Part shown: piece by piece, positions 1 to 9,252 of the stretch
How the letters are laid out: each line of letters starts with the position of its first letter
Numbering within the stretch: the first letter of the stretch is position 1
Assembly (NCBI GenBank): GCA_024403415.1
Contig: JAKSRY010000012.1
Coordinates: 1-64,000 of the forward strand
Length of the DNA: 64,000 nucleotides
From: Lachnospiraceae bacterium
Lineage (GTDB): Bacteria; Bacillota; Clostridia; Lachnospirales; Lachnospiraceae
Reading direction: 5' to 3'
Made by a program: the position numbers and the translations under genes
The notes under the pieces: model-generated
Told to the model about the DNA's origin: nothing
Databases searched by the model: none
Seen by the model: the letters and a program-made list of their open reading frames with translations, nothing else

Positions 1-886
1 ACTGAGCATCTGAATGCATACGTCCCATAGTATCTGTCATACCATAAGAAGCAGGTCCTGCAGCCATGTTATCAGGATGAAGTGTACGTCCTGTACCACC
101 ACCTGAAGCAACTGAGAAGTACTTCTTACCAGCTTCAAGTCTTTCCTTCTTATATGTACCTGCTACAGGATGCTGGAATCTTGTAGGATTGGTTGAGTTA
201 CCTGTGATAGAAACGTCAACATTTTCTTTCCACATGATAGCAACACCTTCACATACATCATTAGCACCATAACAGTTAACCTTTGCACGAGGAGAATTTG
301 CATCCTTTGAATAGCACTTTCTAGCTACTTCCTTAACTGTATTTGTGTATGGATCATACTGTGTCTCAACAAAAGTAAATCCATTAATTCTTGAAATAAT
401 CTGAGCTGCATCTTTTCCAAGACCATTAAGAATAACTCTTAAAGGAGTCTTACGAACCTTATTAGCCTTTTCAGCAATACCGATAGCACCTTCAGCAGCA
501 GCAAATGATTCGTGTCCTGCAAGGAAAGCAAAACATTCTGTTTCTTCTTCAAGAAGCATCTTACCAAGGTTACCATGTCCAAGACCAACCTTACGTGTAT
601 CAGCTACAGAACCTGGGATACAGAAAGCCTGAAGGCCTTCACCGATTGCAGCTGCAGCATCAGCAGCCTTACGACAATTCTTCTTGATAGCAATAGCAGC
701 ACCAACTGTGTATGCCCATTTAGCATTTTCAAAACAGATAGGCTGAATACCTTCGATAAGGTGATATACATCAATACCTGCAGCATCGCAGATTTCCTTA
801 CATTCTTCTATAGATGAGATACCATATTCCTTGATTTTAGCAAGAATCTGAGGCTCTCTTCTTTCATATGATTCAAATAAAGCCAT
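1..886 (-). CDS. GGGtGRT protein, C-terminal end cut by window edge
   Basis: The minus-strand reading frame begins at an ATG at 884-886, preceded by AGGAGGACAA, and stays open to base 1. About 295 residues are visible. The name-giving motif GGGTGRT lies at residues 262-268 (bases 83-103), followed by LHPDNMAAGP. The N-terminus reads MALFESYERREPQILAKIKE. Family members are usually a little over 330 residues, so only the C-terminal few dozen residues should be missing. The family is conserved in anaerobic Firmicutes and has no established biochemical role that I know of. It is regularly found beside an IscU-like scaffold protein, as here: that gene lies immediately upstream with an 18-base gap, which makes a two-gene operon likely. 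A link to Fe-S cluster handling is inference from this neighbour only. Family assignment is firm; function is unknown. Confidence 0.88.
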   Translation of the reverse strand, partial: MALFESYERREPQILAKIKEYGISSIEECKEICDAAGIDVYHLIEGIQPICFENAKWAYTVGAAIAIKKNCRKAADAAAAIGEGLQAFCIPGSVADTRKVGLGHGNLGKMLLEEETECFAFLAGHESFAAAEGAIGIAEKANKVRKTPLRVILNGLGKDAAQIISRINGFTFVETQYDPYTNTVKEVARKCYSKDANSPRAKVNCYGANDVCEGVAIMWKENVDVSITGNSTNPTRFQHPVAGTYKKERLEAGKKYFSVASGGGTGRTLHPDNMAAGPASYGMTDTMGRMHSDAQ

Positions 887-904
887 TTGTTTGTCCTCCT
901 TTTC

Positions 905-1597
905 TTACTGTTTTCTTGGATCGATAACACGAACTGCATCCTGAACACGACCATACTGACCCTGAGCTTTTTCGAATGCCTTGTTTGCATCATCACCAGC
1001 CTTAATGAAATCCATCATCTTTCCAAAGTTAACATACTTGTATCCGATGATTTCATCGTTTTCATCAAGAGCAACACCTGTAATGTAACCATCTGTAAGT
1101 TCAAGATATCTGGGACCCTTCTTAAGTGTTCCGTATGTTGTACCAACCATTGAACGAGAACCCTTACCAAGATCTTCAAGACCGGCACCAATCTGAAGTC
1201 CATCCTCAGAGAATGCAGACTGTGTACGACCATAAACGATCTGAAGGAATAACTCTCTCATAGCTGTATTAATAGCATCACAAACAAGGTCTGTATTCAA
1301 TGCTTCCATAACAGTAAGTCCCGGAAGAATTTCAGCTGCCATAGCTGCTGAATGTGTCATACCAGAACATCCGATTGTCTCAACCAAAGCCTCCTGAATA
1401 ATACCTTCTTTTACATTTAAGGATAACTTACATGCACCCTGCTGAGGAGCACACCAGCCAATACCATGTGTGTAGCCGGAAATATCCTTTACTTCCTGTG
1501 CCTTAACCCATTTTGCTTCTTCAGGAATAGGTGCAGCACCATGATGTACGCCCTGAGTTACGGGGCACATTTCTTCAACTTCTTTTGAATAAATCAT
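905..1597 (-). CDS. IscU/NifU-N-like iron-sulfur scaffold protein, partner of GGGtGRT protein
   Basis: A 230-residue protein with ATG start behind GAAAGGAG. The central part resembles the IscU/NifU N-terminal fold: the stretch around VETIGCSGMTHSAAMAAE (residues 72-89) matches the region carrying a conserved scaffold cysteine. Other cysteines are C11, C49, C56 and C106. The segment HGIGWCAPQQGAC (44-56) carries two of these cysteines and is typical of this clostridial subgroup rather than canonical IscU. The protein is longer than IscU (about 130-150 aa) because of extensions at both ends. It is first in the operon with the GGGtGRT gene downstream. Cluster binding is inferred from the cysteine pattern. 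It has no linked cysteine desulfurase in the window, so it is probably not the general ISC scaffold. Confidence 0.8.
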   Translation of the reverse strand: MIYSKEVEEMCPVTQGVHHGAAPIPEEAKWVKAQEVKDISGYTHGIGWCAPQQGACKLSLNVKEGIIQEALVETIGCSGMTHSAAMAAEILPGLTVMEALNTDLVCDAINTAMRELFLQIVYGRTQSAFSEDGLQIGAGLEDLGKGSRSMVGTTYGTLKKGPRYLELTDGYITGVALDENDEIIGYKYVNFGKMMDFIKAGDDANKAFEKAQGQYGRVQDAVRVIDPRKQ

Positions 1598-1683
1598 GTG
1601 AAAACTCCTTTCAAGTTATTAAATTGCCTTGTATATTTTTGCATATGAAATGCGAAAAAACAATGCTAACTCATTCAAAGACT

Positions 1684-1712
1684 AATATAACATAATTATG
1701 TATCAATAACAA
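1684..1712 (-). promoter_or_regulatory. Putative sigma-A promoter of the GGGtGRT operon
   Basis: On the minus strand TTGTTA (1707-1712) and TATATT (1684-1689) are separated by 17 bases. Transcription would start near 1677, leaving a leader of about 80 nt before the scaffold gene at 1597. It is the best match in the 182-base gap; no clear terminator for the upstream gene was found there. Confidence 0.5.
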
Positions 1713-1779
1713 ACTAAAATGATTAGAATAATAAGTAAATTATTTATATTTTACAGAAAAATATCTGCAAACTGATCTA

Positions 1780-2454
1780 TTAATTCTTTTTAGGTACTAT
1801 ATTTTTACCATCCTTAAAAATTGAATTCGCAGCAACACATCCCCTAACTCTCGAAAGTGGATATATATTTGTGTTCTTGCCTATCACAGTTCCAGGATTC
1901 AAAACAGAATTGCAGCCGACTTCAACATTATCTCCGAGCATTGCTCCAAACTTTTTAAGACCTGTTTCTATTTTTTCATCATTCTCTGTGTTTTTAACAA
2001 TAACAAGCGTCTTATCCGATTTAACATTTGAGGTTATTGAACCTGCTCCCATATGAGCTTTATACCCCAAAATACTGTCGCCTACATAATTATAATGCGG
2101 GACCTGAACTTTATTAAAAAGAATTACATTCTTAAGTTCAGTTGAATTTCCTACTACGGCGCCCTTACCGACAATTGCAGAACCTCTGATAAAAGCGCAA
2201 TGTCTTACCTCAGCATCCTCATCAATAATAAGTGGTGCTCCAAGATATGTTGAATCAAATACTTTGGCACTTTTTGCCACCCATACATTTTCTTTGACTT
2301 CTTCGTATTTATCTTTAGGAAGTGTCGGACCGATTTTTAGTATAAAATCTTTAATATCTTTTAATACTTCCCATGGATATTCCTTTCCTTCAAAAATATC
2401 TGAAGCTATTGTCTCATTCAAATCATACAATTCGCTAATTCTGTATTTCTTCAT
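1780..2454 (-). CDS. Left-handed beta-helix protein, GlmU-C-terminus-like (annotated as UDP-GlcNAc pyrophosphorylase in relatives)
   Basis: A 224-residue protein starting at ATG 2454 after GAGGAGAAT. From about residue 55 it shows hexapeptide-repeat sequence of the left-handed beta-helix fold, as in the acyltransferase half of GlmU: repeated short V/I-x-x-x-A/S units such as NVWVAKSAKVFDS, RGSAIVGKGAVVGNS and GCNSVLNPGTVIGKN. There is no nucleotidyltransferase domain (no LAAGxGTRM motif), so the common database label 'pyrophosphorylase' is not supported by sequence. A sugar-nucleotide or acyl-transfer role is possible; substrate unknown. The start lies inside the end of topB (20-base overlap), which suggests translational coupling, and the gene is last in that transcription unit. 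A poorly structured, AT-rich 182-base gap follows. Confidence 0.7.
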   Translation of the reverse strand: MKKYRISELYDLNETIASDIFEGKEYPWEVLKDIKDFILKIGPTLPKDKYEEVKENVWVAKSAKVFDSTYLGAPLIIDEDAEVRHCAFIRGSAIVGKGAVVGNSTELKNVILFNKVQVPHYNYVGDSILGYKAHMGAGSITSNVKSDKTLVIVKNTENDEKIETGLKKFGAMLGDNVEVGCNSVLNPGTVIGKNTNIYPLSRVRGCVAANSIFKDGKNIVPKKN

Positions 2455-5032
2455 TTTTATTCTCCTCTATTTCTTTGGCATCAAAATCAAATTCGGTCCT
2501 GCCGTCTTTATATTTAATAACCGTATCAAACAGATTACCACCTTTGCTCAATAAACCGGTAACCTTTTTCTTTGTCCGCCCAAGAGTAAGTAACTCCCTG
2601 ACTTCAGTTTCAGATAATTCTTTCTTTGCCACAATGTGATACAGTCTTAATCCGCACTCGCAGGAATACGACTTATCTCCTTTCATAAGCTTCAACTTAC
2701 AATTGGGACATTCAATATCAGTCTGTATTCTTTCGCTCTGACTGTTGTTATTTTCAAATTCAAAGCCAATAGATTTGTCTTCCTTAAGAACAAGCATAGC
2801 ATCAAATTTCTTACCGTTTTTTGACTTAAATCCTTTGATCAGTTTAGTCTTTCCCTTAAGTATTAAATCTTTAAAATCTTCCTCTTTGAGCGACTTTCCG
2901 CATATTTTACCGACAGAAAACTTACAAGGATTTTCCTCATTTGAATAATTGTTGCATCCAAATCCAAAGGGAGTTGTCGTCAGTTCACCCTGACACATCG
3001 GACATTTGATTTGAAGTGATCGTTTCATCTTAGCGTCCTTGTGAACAAGTGGGCTGATAATCTCTTTAATTTCGCCTCCAAGATCATTATTAATAATATT
3101 CAAGGTTCCTGTTCTTACAAAATCTTCAAGTTTTACCTTATAGTCTTCAAATGAAACAGTATTATTGGTAATACCATCCAATCCCTTCTCCCAGGAGGCT
3201 GTCATTTGCGGATTAAGTAATGACGGTGCTGTCATTTTAACCACTTCATAAATCATTTCTCCAAGGTTCTGCGGTGTAATAACCTGAGTTTTTTTATTTA
3301 TTTCAATATACTTGTTTACATCGAGTTTTTCGATAATTCCCTGACGTGTTGCCGCAGTTCCGATTCCGGTAGTCTTAATTTGAGCCCTCAGTTCTTCATC
3401 TTCTATAAGATTACCCGCATTTTCCATAGCAAGAATAATAGTTCCTGATGTATATCTTTTTGGAGGAGAGGTTTTACCTTCTTTAAGTTCGTAAGAACAA
3501 ATTTCAATTTCGTCCCCAACCTTGGCACTCTTTACAAGATTGACCAGGGCCTTCTTCTCATCGTCTGTTCCTTCCTCTTCCGATTCTGAATCAATTTCTG
3601 TTTTATCCTGCTTAGACTTGGAATCTTTTGACTTTGGAATTCCCGTAATTTCCATATATCCGGGCTTTAATAAAACTTTGGCAGATGCAAACAAAGATTC
3701 TGTATCAACATTAATGGTTACTCTGCTTTGCTCGTATTCAGCCGGCGGATAAAAAATAGCCAAAAATCTTCTGGCAATCAGGTCATATACTTTTCTCGAC
3801 AGATCATTTAATGAATTAATTCCCTGTGTATATCCCGTCGGAATAATTGCATAGTGATCTGTAACTTTGGAATCATCAGTATACTGGCTTTTTTCAATTC
3901 CGGCATACATTTTATTTGAAAGAATATTATTTGCAAAATCGGAAACGGGAGAATAATTTTTTAATCCTGTTATATTCTTGTATATTTCCTTTGCAACGGC
4001 TGTCGTAAGTACTCTTGCATCAGTTCTGGGATATGTTGTCAGTTTCTTTTCATATAATTCCTGAACCACATCAAGGGTCTGAGAAGGAGTAATCTTAAAA
4101 ATCCTTGAACAATCTGCCTGTAATTCAGCAAGGTTATACAAAGCTGACGCTTTTTTACGAGTAGTCTTACTATCAAGAAATGATATTATTCCTTTTTTAC
4201 CATTAAGAAATTCTATCAGTTCATTGGCATATTCTTCAGTTTTAAATCCGTTTTCTTTATATAATTTAAATGAATTATAATATTTTGAACCTTCAACAGC
4301 TCTGTATTCAAATGGGATATGCGAATTATCATAACCAATAACTCTGTAAAACGGAGTGTCATTAAAATTCCTGATTTCTCGCTCCCTGTCAACAACCATG
4401 CCAAGAACACAGGTCATTACTCTGCCGACCGCAATCGGCCTGTACTGATCGGTTTTTGCAGCCCTGTTCAGAAGACCTGCATAACGCAAAGAAAGGGCTC
4501 TTGAAAAATTAATTCCAAGAGCATAATCTTCAATAGCACGCATAATACCGGATTTTCCAAGTGAGGCATAATCAGACATAGGGCGGGCTTCTCTGATTCC
4601 CCTTAAGAGTTCCTCTTCTGTCTGAGAATCAACCCATACTCTTTTTTCTTCAATACCGATCCTCACGCCGCCGTAATTTCTGATGTTTTCTTCAATTGTC
4701 TGTCCTTCTTTTCCTGAGTCACCTGCCCAATATACAATGTCTACCTTATCACTATGAAGAAACTCATTTACTAACTGATATTGTTTCTTAGCAGATTCAA
4801 CTACTCCATATTTATATTCAGCCGGCAAAAAAGGCAAATCCTGTATTACCCATTTTTCATACTTGGGATCATATTTTTCAGGATAAAGCATTTCAACAAG
4901 ATGTCCAAAACACCAGGTTACAATATATTCATCATTTTCAAAATAACCATCATGTCTGTTGTTAACTTTAAGAACCTGCGCATAATCACGTCCAACAGAT
5001 GGTTTTTCTGTAATTATCAGCTTTTTACCCAA
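2435..5032 (-). CDS. topB: DNA topoisomerase III-type type IA topoisomerase
   Basis: An 865-residue type IA topoisomerase. The N-terminal Toprim domain has TEKPSVGRDYA (E9) and AGDSGKEGQ (D105, E109). The catalytic tyrosine lies in LTTYPRTDAR (about residue 340). The C-terminus carries two zinc-ribbon-like modules (CPMCQGELTTTPFGFGC and CPNCKLKLMKGDKSYSCEC) around repeats of the GK-T-LIKGFKSKNGKKFDA type. Family function: ATP-independent decatenation/relaxation of single-strand-containing DNA. The Toprim DxD second Asp is Gly107 here, and the usual REGE is KEGQ. The start codon is TTG with GAGG eight bases upstream; the reading frame has no better start. It follows the ATPase gene by ten bases and overlaps the beta-helix gene downstream. 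Confidence 0.9.
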   Translation of the reverse strand: MGKKLIITEKPSVGRDYAQVLKVNNRHDGYFENDEYIVTWCFGHLVEMLYPEKYDPKYEKWVIQDLPFLPAEYKYGVVESAKKQYQLVNEFLHSDKVDIVYWAGDSGKEGQTIEENIRNYGGVRIGIEEKRVWVDSQTEEELLRGIREARPMSDYASLGKSGIMRAIEDYALGINFSRALSLRYAGLLNRAAKTDQYRPIAVGRVMTCVLGMVVDREREIRNFNDTPFYRVIGYDNSHIPFEYRAVEGSKYYNSFKLYKENGFKTEEYANELIEFLNGKKGIISFLDSKTTRKKASALYNLAELQADCSRIFKITPSQTLDVVQELYEKKLTTYPRTDARVLTTAVAKEIYKNITGLKNYSPVSDFANNILSNKMYAGIEKSQYTDDSKVTDHYAIIPTGYTQGINSLNDLSRKVYDLIARRFLAIFYPPAEYEQSRVTINVDTESLFASAKVLLKPGYMEITGIPKSKDSKSKQDKTEIDSESEEEGTDDEKKALVNLVKSAKVGDEIEICSYELKEGKTSPPKRYTSGTIILAMENAGNLIEDEELRAQIKTTGIGTAATRQGIIEKLDVNKYIEINKKTQVITPQNLGEMIYEVVKMTAPSLLNPQMTASWEKGLDGITNNTVSFEDYKVKLEDFVRTGTLNIINNDLGGEIKEIISPLVHKDAKMKRSLQIKCPMCQGELTTTPFGFGCNNYSNEENPCKFSVGKICGKSLKEEDFKDLILKGKTKLIKGFKSKNGKKFDAMLVLKEDKSIGFEFENNNSQSERIQTDIECPNCKLKLMKGDKSYSCECGLRLYHIVAKKELSETEVRELLTLGRTKKKVTGLLSKGGNLFDTVIKYKDGRTEFDFDAKEIEENKNEEIQN

Positions 5033-5042
5033 CTACTAAACC

Positions 5043-6407
5043 TCACATCTCGTCAAGACTGATGAGTTTAAGATTACTCTTAACCTTAGCCTCAAGATTT
5101 AATTTTTCATCAAATCTTCTTACCGAGAATAAATATATATAATCAACTTTAATTTTAGCTTCTTTACAGCAGAACATAAGCCATTCATAATCATCATATC
5201 TCATCATTGGCTTGTCCCAGTTACAAATGGCAACGATCGTATCACCATTACTATTCTGCGCTATAACATCTATATTTCCCAACTTACCTACCCATTCACC
5301 AATCCTGTCAATCTGAATAGGAAGCTGTCCCCATTTATTCCACTTCTCAATATGCTGTCTGCAGACAGTCTTAAAATAATCAGAGACATATGTTCTGAAT
5401 GTAGGTGCAACATACTCCTTATAAAAATCTCCAGGTGTTATGTTTTCAATATCGGTAAGATTAGGATAAATATAGGTAAAATAGAAATTAACAAAATGAT
5501 TACTGATTCTGTAAATACCCTTTTGTGTATTCTCTTTTCCTTCCGTATCATAAGAAAAAACTTTTTCAACCAGTTCAAGTTCCATAAGATTTTTAAGATA
5601 TACAGAAATCTTTGCCCTGCTAAAATCAGTATGCATGTATAAATCATTCAGTTTATGGTTTCCCTGTGCGATAGAGGCAAGTATTGTGTTATATACACCT
5701 GTTTCGCGAAGTTCTTCCTCAACAATTCTCTGACCTTCCTGATTAAGCAGTGACATCGGCGAGAGAATACTTCTTATTATATTTTCCTTAACGGATAATT
5801 TATCATTAAAATATGCCCACAGGCCAGGAATACCACCAAGTACAGCATATGCTTCAATACACTGTTCGATTGAAAATCCTGCAAAATGCTCTGTTATGCT
5901 TTCAAAAGACAATTCTTTCACTTTGAGAAATGAAGAAAGCTCATATGCTGCATCTCCAATTTTATTAATCATTGAATTTTCAACCCAGCCAATTGAAGAA
6001 CTAACAAGCACAACCATTAAATTCTGAGTCTGCCAGTTATTATGAACGAATGAGACAAGTTCTGACATAAAGTTATCTGATGATTTAACTATATACTGAA
6101 ACTCATCAAGAATAATAACCTTCTTAGCCCCTTTATTTTCGATGATAGCTTCAAAAATATCTGTAAATGAAGGATATTTTGAAAGTTTAATATCCTTTCT
6201 TCCAAGTTCTGCTCCCCATAAATATCTCTGTTCTCTTTCAGAAGCAGATTTTGCATGATAATAATAAAAAGATTTGTCTTCTACAAAATCTTTCAACAGT
6301 TGAGTTTTACCGACATTCTTTTGTCCGTAAACAACCATTATCTGCGATCCGTCCTGGTCATAATATGTATTTAAGTGTTTTAATTCTGCTGTTCTTCCCG
6401 GTAACAT
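5043..6407 (-). CDS. DUF234-family ATP-binding protein (archaeal-ATPase-like)
   Basis: A 454-residue protein with an N-terminal P-loop ATPase: Walker A YGQKNVGKTQLL (about residues 27-38) and Walker B VIILDEFQY. A winged-helix middle part (FSRAKISVYLKNLMELELV) is followed by a C-terminal DUF234-type domain. Relatives often end in a restriction-endonuclease-like core with an EID...ECKW pattern. Here the matching positions read NID...ICNW, so the nuclease-type residues are mostly lost. The role of this family is unsettled. The ATG at 6407, preceded by GGGGGAT, is preferred. An in-frame TTG at 6428 would overlap the upstream gene and has no ribosome site. It lies between the GGDEF-EAL gene and topB, each with gaps of about ten bases. 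Confidence 0.75.
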   Translation of the reverse strand: MLPGRTAELKHLNTYYDQDGSQIMVVYGQKNVGKTQLLKDFVEDKSFYYYHAKSASEREQRYLWGAELGRKDIKLSKYPSFTDIFEAIIENKGAKKVIILDEFQYIVKSSDNFMSELVSFVHNNWQTQNLMVVLVSSSIGWVENSMINKIGDAAYELSSFLKVKELSFESITEHFAGFSIEQCIEAYAVLGGIPGLWAYFNDKLSVKENIIRSILSPMSLLNQEGQRIVEEELRETGVYNTILASIAQGNHKLNDLYMHTDFSRAKISVYLKNLMELELVEKVFSYDTEGKENTQKGIYRISNHFVNFYFTYIYPNLTDIENITPGDFYKEYVAPTFRTYVSDYFKTVCRQHIEKWNKWGQLPIQIDRIGEWVGKLGNIDVIAQNSNGDTIVAICNWDKPMMRYDDYEWLMFCCKEAKIKVDYIYLFSVRRFDEKLNLEAKVKSNLKLISLDEM

Positions 6408-6417
6408 ATATCCCCCA

Positions 6418-8145
6418 TTAATAACCAAGTTCGTCTAACAAATCTTCTATTCCATTAACATTCATGGGTTTACTTAAATAAAATCCCTGAATACAGTCAC
6501 AGCCTATATCTTTAATATATGAATTCTGAGATTCAGACTCTACACCTTCCGCTATAGTTTCATAACCAAGTTTTTTTGACATACGAATTATTGATTCCAA
6601 AATGATCTTGGAATTGTCGTCACTGTCAATTGAATCAATAAAGGTCTTATCAATTTTTAAGGTATCGATAGGAAGACCTTTTAAGTAGCTTAATGATGAA
6701 TATCCTGTTCCAAAATCATCAAGCGATATCATTATTCCATATTCTCTGAGAATAAGCAGTTTTTCGAGAACATCCTTAAAATCATCTATCAATACACTCT
6801 CAGTAATTTCAAGTTCAATATCAGACGGATCAACATCATATTTCTTTATAATAAAAATAAGCGATTCAACAAAGTCAGACGCTCTGTACTGGATTGCAGA
6901 TATATTGATTGAAAGCTTAAAATCAACCGAATATTTCTTCTTCCATATAGAGTAAACTCTGATACTTTCTTCTATTACAAAAGCCCCGATTGGAATGATG
7001 GCTCCGTTTTTTTCCGCTATGGGAATAAATACAGCCGGACTTATCATTTTTCCGTCATAGTCCTTCCACCTTATCAGAGCTTCAACTCCTCTTAGTTTTT
7101 TAGTTCCTGCTTTGTATTGAGGTTGAAAATACATTTCAAAATTATTTTCAAAAACTGCTTCCTTAAGCTTATTCTCTATAGCAACATTATTAAGGAAATC
7201 ACTTAATATAGGTGCGTCAAAATATTGAATTACACCTCTTCCTGCCTTCTTTGCCCTAAACATTACGATTTCTGCACAATTAATAAGGTCAAGAGTATTC
7301 TGAGCAGCTTCAGGATATTCAGCAACTCCCATACAAAATGAGAGAATTACTTCGCTTCCATTGCTCAGTCTAATTGGATTCTTTAATTTTTCGTTAATGC
7401 TTTTAAATATGGTTTCTGCATTGATAACACTGTTTGGATTATAAATAGCCATACAATATATATCCGCATTAAAATGTGAAATCAAAACATTGTCACTTTT
7501 ATACTCATTAAGCAAAAATCCAAATTGCTGTACAACCTCATCTCCTATAACAATTCCCATTCCATCATTTATTTTATGGAAATCATCAAGGTCAAAAAAA
7601 AGCACAGAAATAATATCATTGTTATTTTTTGCTTTCTCAGTAAATTCGGCCAATAATTTTACAAAATAATTCCTGTTATATAAACCTGTAAGCAAGTCGT
7701 AATATGCCATATAGGTCAGTTCATCATTTTGCTCCTTACGTTTTGTAACATCCGAGAATCTGATAACTTTATCTGTCGGGTTATTTGCCGCATCATAAAT
7801 AACATTAACCCTGCATTCTATAAACTTATTACGTCCTGCAAGCTTAAAAGTATCTGTTTTAACCTGATTTTTGCTGTTTTCAAGAAAAAGAAGTTCTCTA
7901 AAGACTAGAACCGACTGGTCCTCAACATATGTATATAATTTAGATAATTCATTTACAGAATTAATAACCGTATCCGGGAAATATGCATCCCAGTCTCCAA
8001 GCATTTTACATATATTTTTCTTGAAATCTATATATATAAATGCGTTTGAAGATGTATCGCAAACAAGCCGATACATTTTTTCATCGGCTTGCATGCGTTG
8101 ATTCATTGCGTTAAGAAGATCTACCTGATAACGTAAGTCATCCAT
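6418..8145 (-). CDS. PAS-GGDEF-EAL protein; likely c-di-GMP phosphodiesterase with degenerate GGDEF
   Basis: A 575-residue cytoplasmic protein without membrane segments. Order: coiled/PAS-like sensor (about 20-135, ending in VIRFSDVTKRKE), GGDEF-type domain (about 145-305) and EAL domain (about 320-570). The GGDEF signature is replaced by HFNADIY, so cyclase activity is not expected, although metal/GTP-binding residues such as FFDLDDF are partly kept. The EAL domain is complete by eye: EALIRW, NISAIQ, ELEITES, DDFGTGYSSL, KIDKTFI, AEGVES and IQGFYLSKP. It should therefore hydrolyse c-di-GMP to pGpG, possibly under control of the PAS and of GTP binding to the dead GGDEF. It sits 21 bases after asd and before the DUF234 gene. 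Ligand of the PAS domain is unknown. Confidence 0.88.
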   Translation of the reverse strand: MDDLRYQVDLLNAMNQRMQADEKMYRLVCDTSSNAFIYIDFKKNICKMLGDWDAYFPDTVINSVNELSKLYTYVEDQSVLVFRELLFLENSKNQVKTDTFKLAGRNKFIECRVNVIYDAANNPTDKVIRFSDVTKRKEQNDELTYMAYYDLLTGLYNRNYFVKLLAEFTEKAKNNNDIISVLFFDLDDFHKINDGMGIVIGDEVVQQFGFLLNEYKSDNVLISHFNADIYCMAIYNPNSVINAETIFKSINEKLKNPIRLSNGSEVILSFCMGVAEYPEAAQNTLDLINCAEIVMFRAKKAGRGVIQYFDAPILSDFLNNVAIENKLKEAVFENNFEMYFQPQYKAGTKKLRGVEALIRWKDYDGKMISPAVFIPIAEKNGAIIPIGAFVIEESIRVYSIWKKKYSVDFKLSINISAIQYRASDFVESLIFIIKKYDVDPSDIELEITESVLIDDFKDVLEKLLILREYGIMISLDDFGTGYSSLSYLKGLPIDTLKIDKTFIDSIDSDDNSKIILESIIRMSKKLGYETIAEGVESESQNSYIKDIGCDCIQGFYLSKPMNVNGIEDLLDELGY

Positions 8146-8166
8146 CTTATAACCCCACTTAAAAAA

Positions 8167-9252
8167 CTATTTAGCCTGAATATATCCCTTAGCCTTCAAT
8201 AATTCAGCGCAGAGGATACCACCGCCTGCAGCACCTCTTACTGTGTTATGTGAAAGTCCTACAAACTTATAATCATAAACAGAATCTTCACGAATACGTC
8301 CGATTGATACACCCATTCCGTTTTCATAATTTACATCAAGTTTAACCTGAGGACGATTATCTTCTTCCATATACTGAATAAAGTTCTTAGGTGCAGAAGG
8401 TAATGCAAGTTTCTGAGGTTCACCTGAAAATTCTTTTAATTTTGCAATAAGTTCTTCCTTTGAAGGCTTATTCTTAAATTTAACAAATGCTGCAGCTGTA
8501 TGTCCGTCCAAAACAGGTACTCTGATACACTGAGCAGTGATGTTAATTCCTGTTCTTGGAACAATAACACCATTTTCAATCTGTCCCCATACACGAAGAG
8601 GTTCTTTTTCAGATTTCTCTTCTTCACCACCAATATACGGAATAACATTTTCAATCATTTCAGGCCAGTCTTTAAATGTTTTTCCTGCACCTGAAATAGC
8701 CTGATATGTACAAACTACTACTTCGTATGGATCATATTCCATCCATGCAGTAAGAGCAGGTGTATATGACTGAATTGAACAATTTGGCTTAACTGCAACA
8801 AAACCTTTAGTTGTTCCAAGTCTCTTTCTCTGGAATTCGATTACATCTGCATGCTGTGGATTAATTTCAGGAACAATCATTGGAACATCAGGGGTCCATC
8901 TATGTGCAGAGTTATTTGAAACTACAGGAGTCTCTGTCTTTGCGTATTCTTCTTCAATAGCGCGAATTTCTTCCTTAGTCATATCAACTGCAGAAAATAC
9001 AAAGTCAACGCTTGAAGCAACCTTCTCAACTTCATTAACATTCATAACTACAATGTTCTTTACTCTTTCAGGCATTGGAGTAAGCATCTTCCATCTGTCG
9101 CCAACAGCTTCCTCATATGTCTTGCCTGCAGATCTTGGACTTGCAGCAATTGTTGTAACTTCAAACCAGGGATGATTTTCAAGTAAAGATATAAATCTCT
9201 GACCAACCATTCCGGTTCCGCCTAAGATACCAACACGTAATTTTTCACTCAT
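8167..9252 (-). CDS. asd: Aspartate-semialdehyde dehydrogenase
   Basis: A 361-residue NADP-dependent dehydrogenase that reduces aspartyl-phosphate to aspartate semialdehyde, the branch point to Lys/diaminopimelate, Met, Thr and Ile. Visible features: N-terminal Rossmann motif GGTGMVGQRF, active-site cysteine in KPNCSIQSYTPAL, and conserved LDGHTAAAFVKF with the catalytic His. Length and sequence fit the archaeal/fungal-type subgroup rather than E. coli type. The ATG at 9252 has AGGAG eight bases before it. An in-frame ATG ten codons upstream (9282) overlaps that ribosome site and is rejected. It follows argH with a 30-base gap and precedes the GGDEF-EAL gene, so may be co-transcribed from the argH promoter. 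Confidence 0.94.
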   Translation of the reverse strand: MSEKLRVGILGGTGMVGQRFISLLENHPWFEVTTIAASPRSAGKTYEEAVGDRWKMLTPMPERVKNIVVMNVNEVEKVASSVDFVFSAVDMTKEEIRAIEEEYAKTETPVVSNNSAHRWTPDVPMIVPEINPQHADVIEFQRKRLGTTKGFVAVKPNCSIQSYTPALTAWMEYDPYEVVVCTYQAISGAGKTFKDWPEMIENVIPYIGGEEEKSEKEPLRVWGQIENGVIVPRTGINITAQCIRVPVLDGHTAAAFVKFKNKPSKEELIAKLKEFSGEPQKLALPSAPKNFIQYMEEDNRPQVKLDVNYENGMGVSIGRIREDSVYDYKFVGLSHNTVRGAAGGGILCAELLKAKGYIQAK

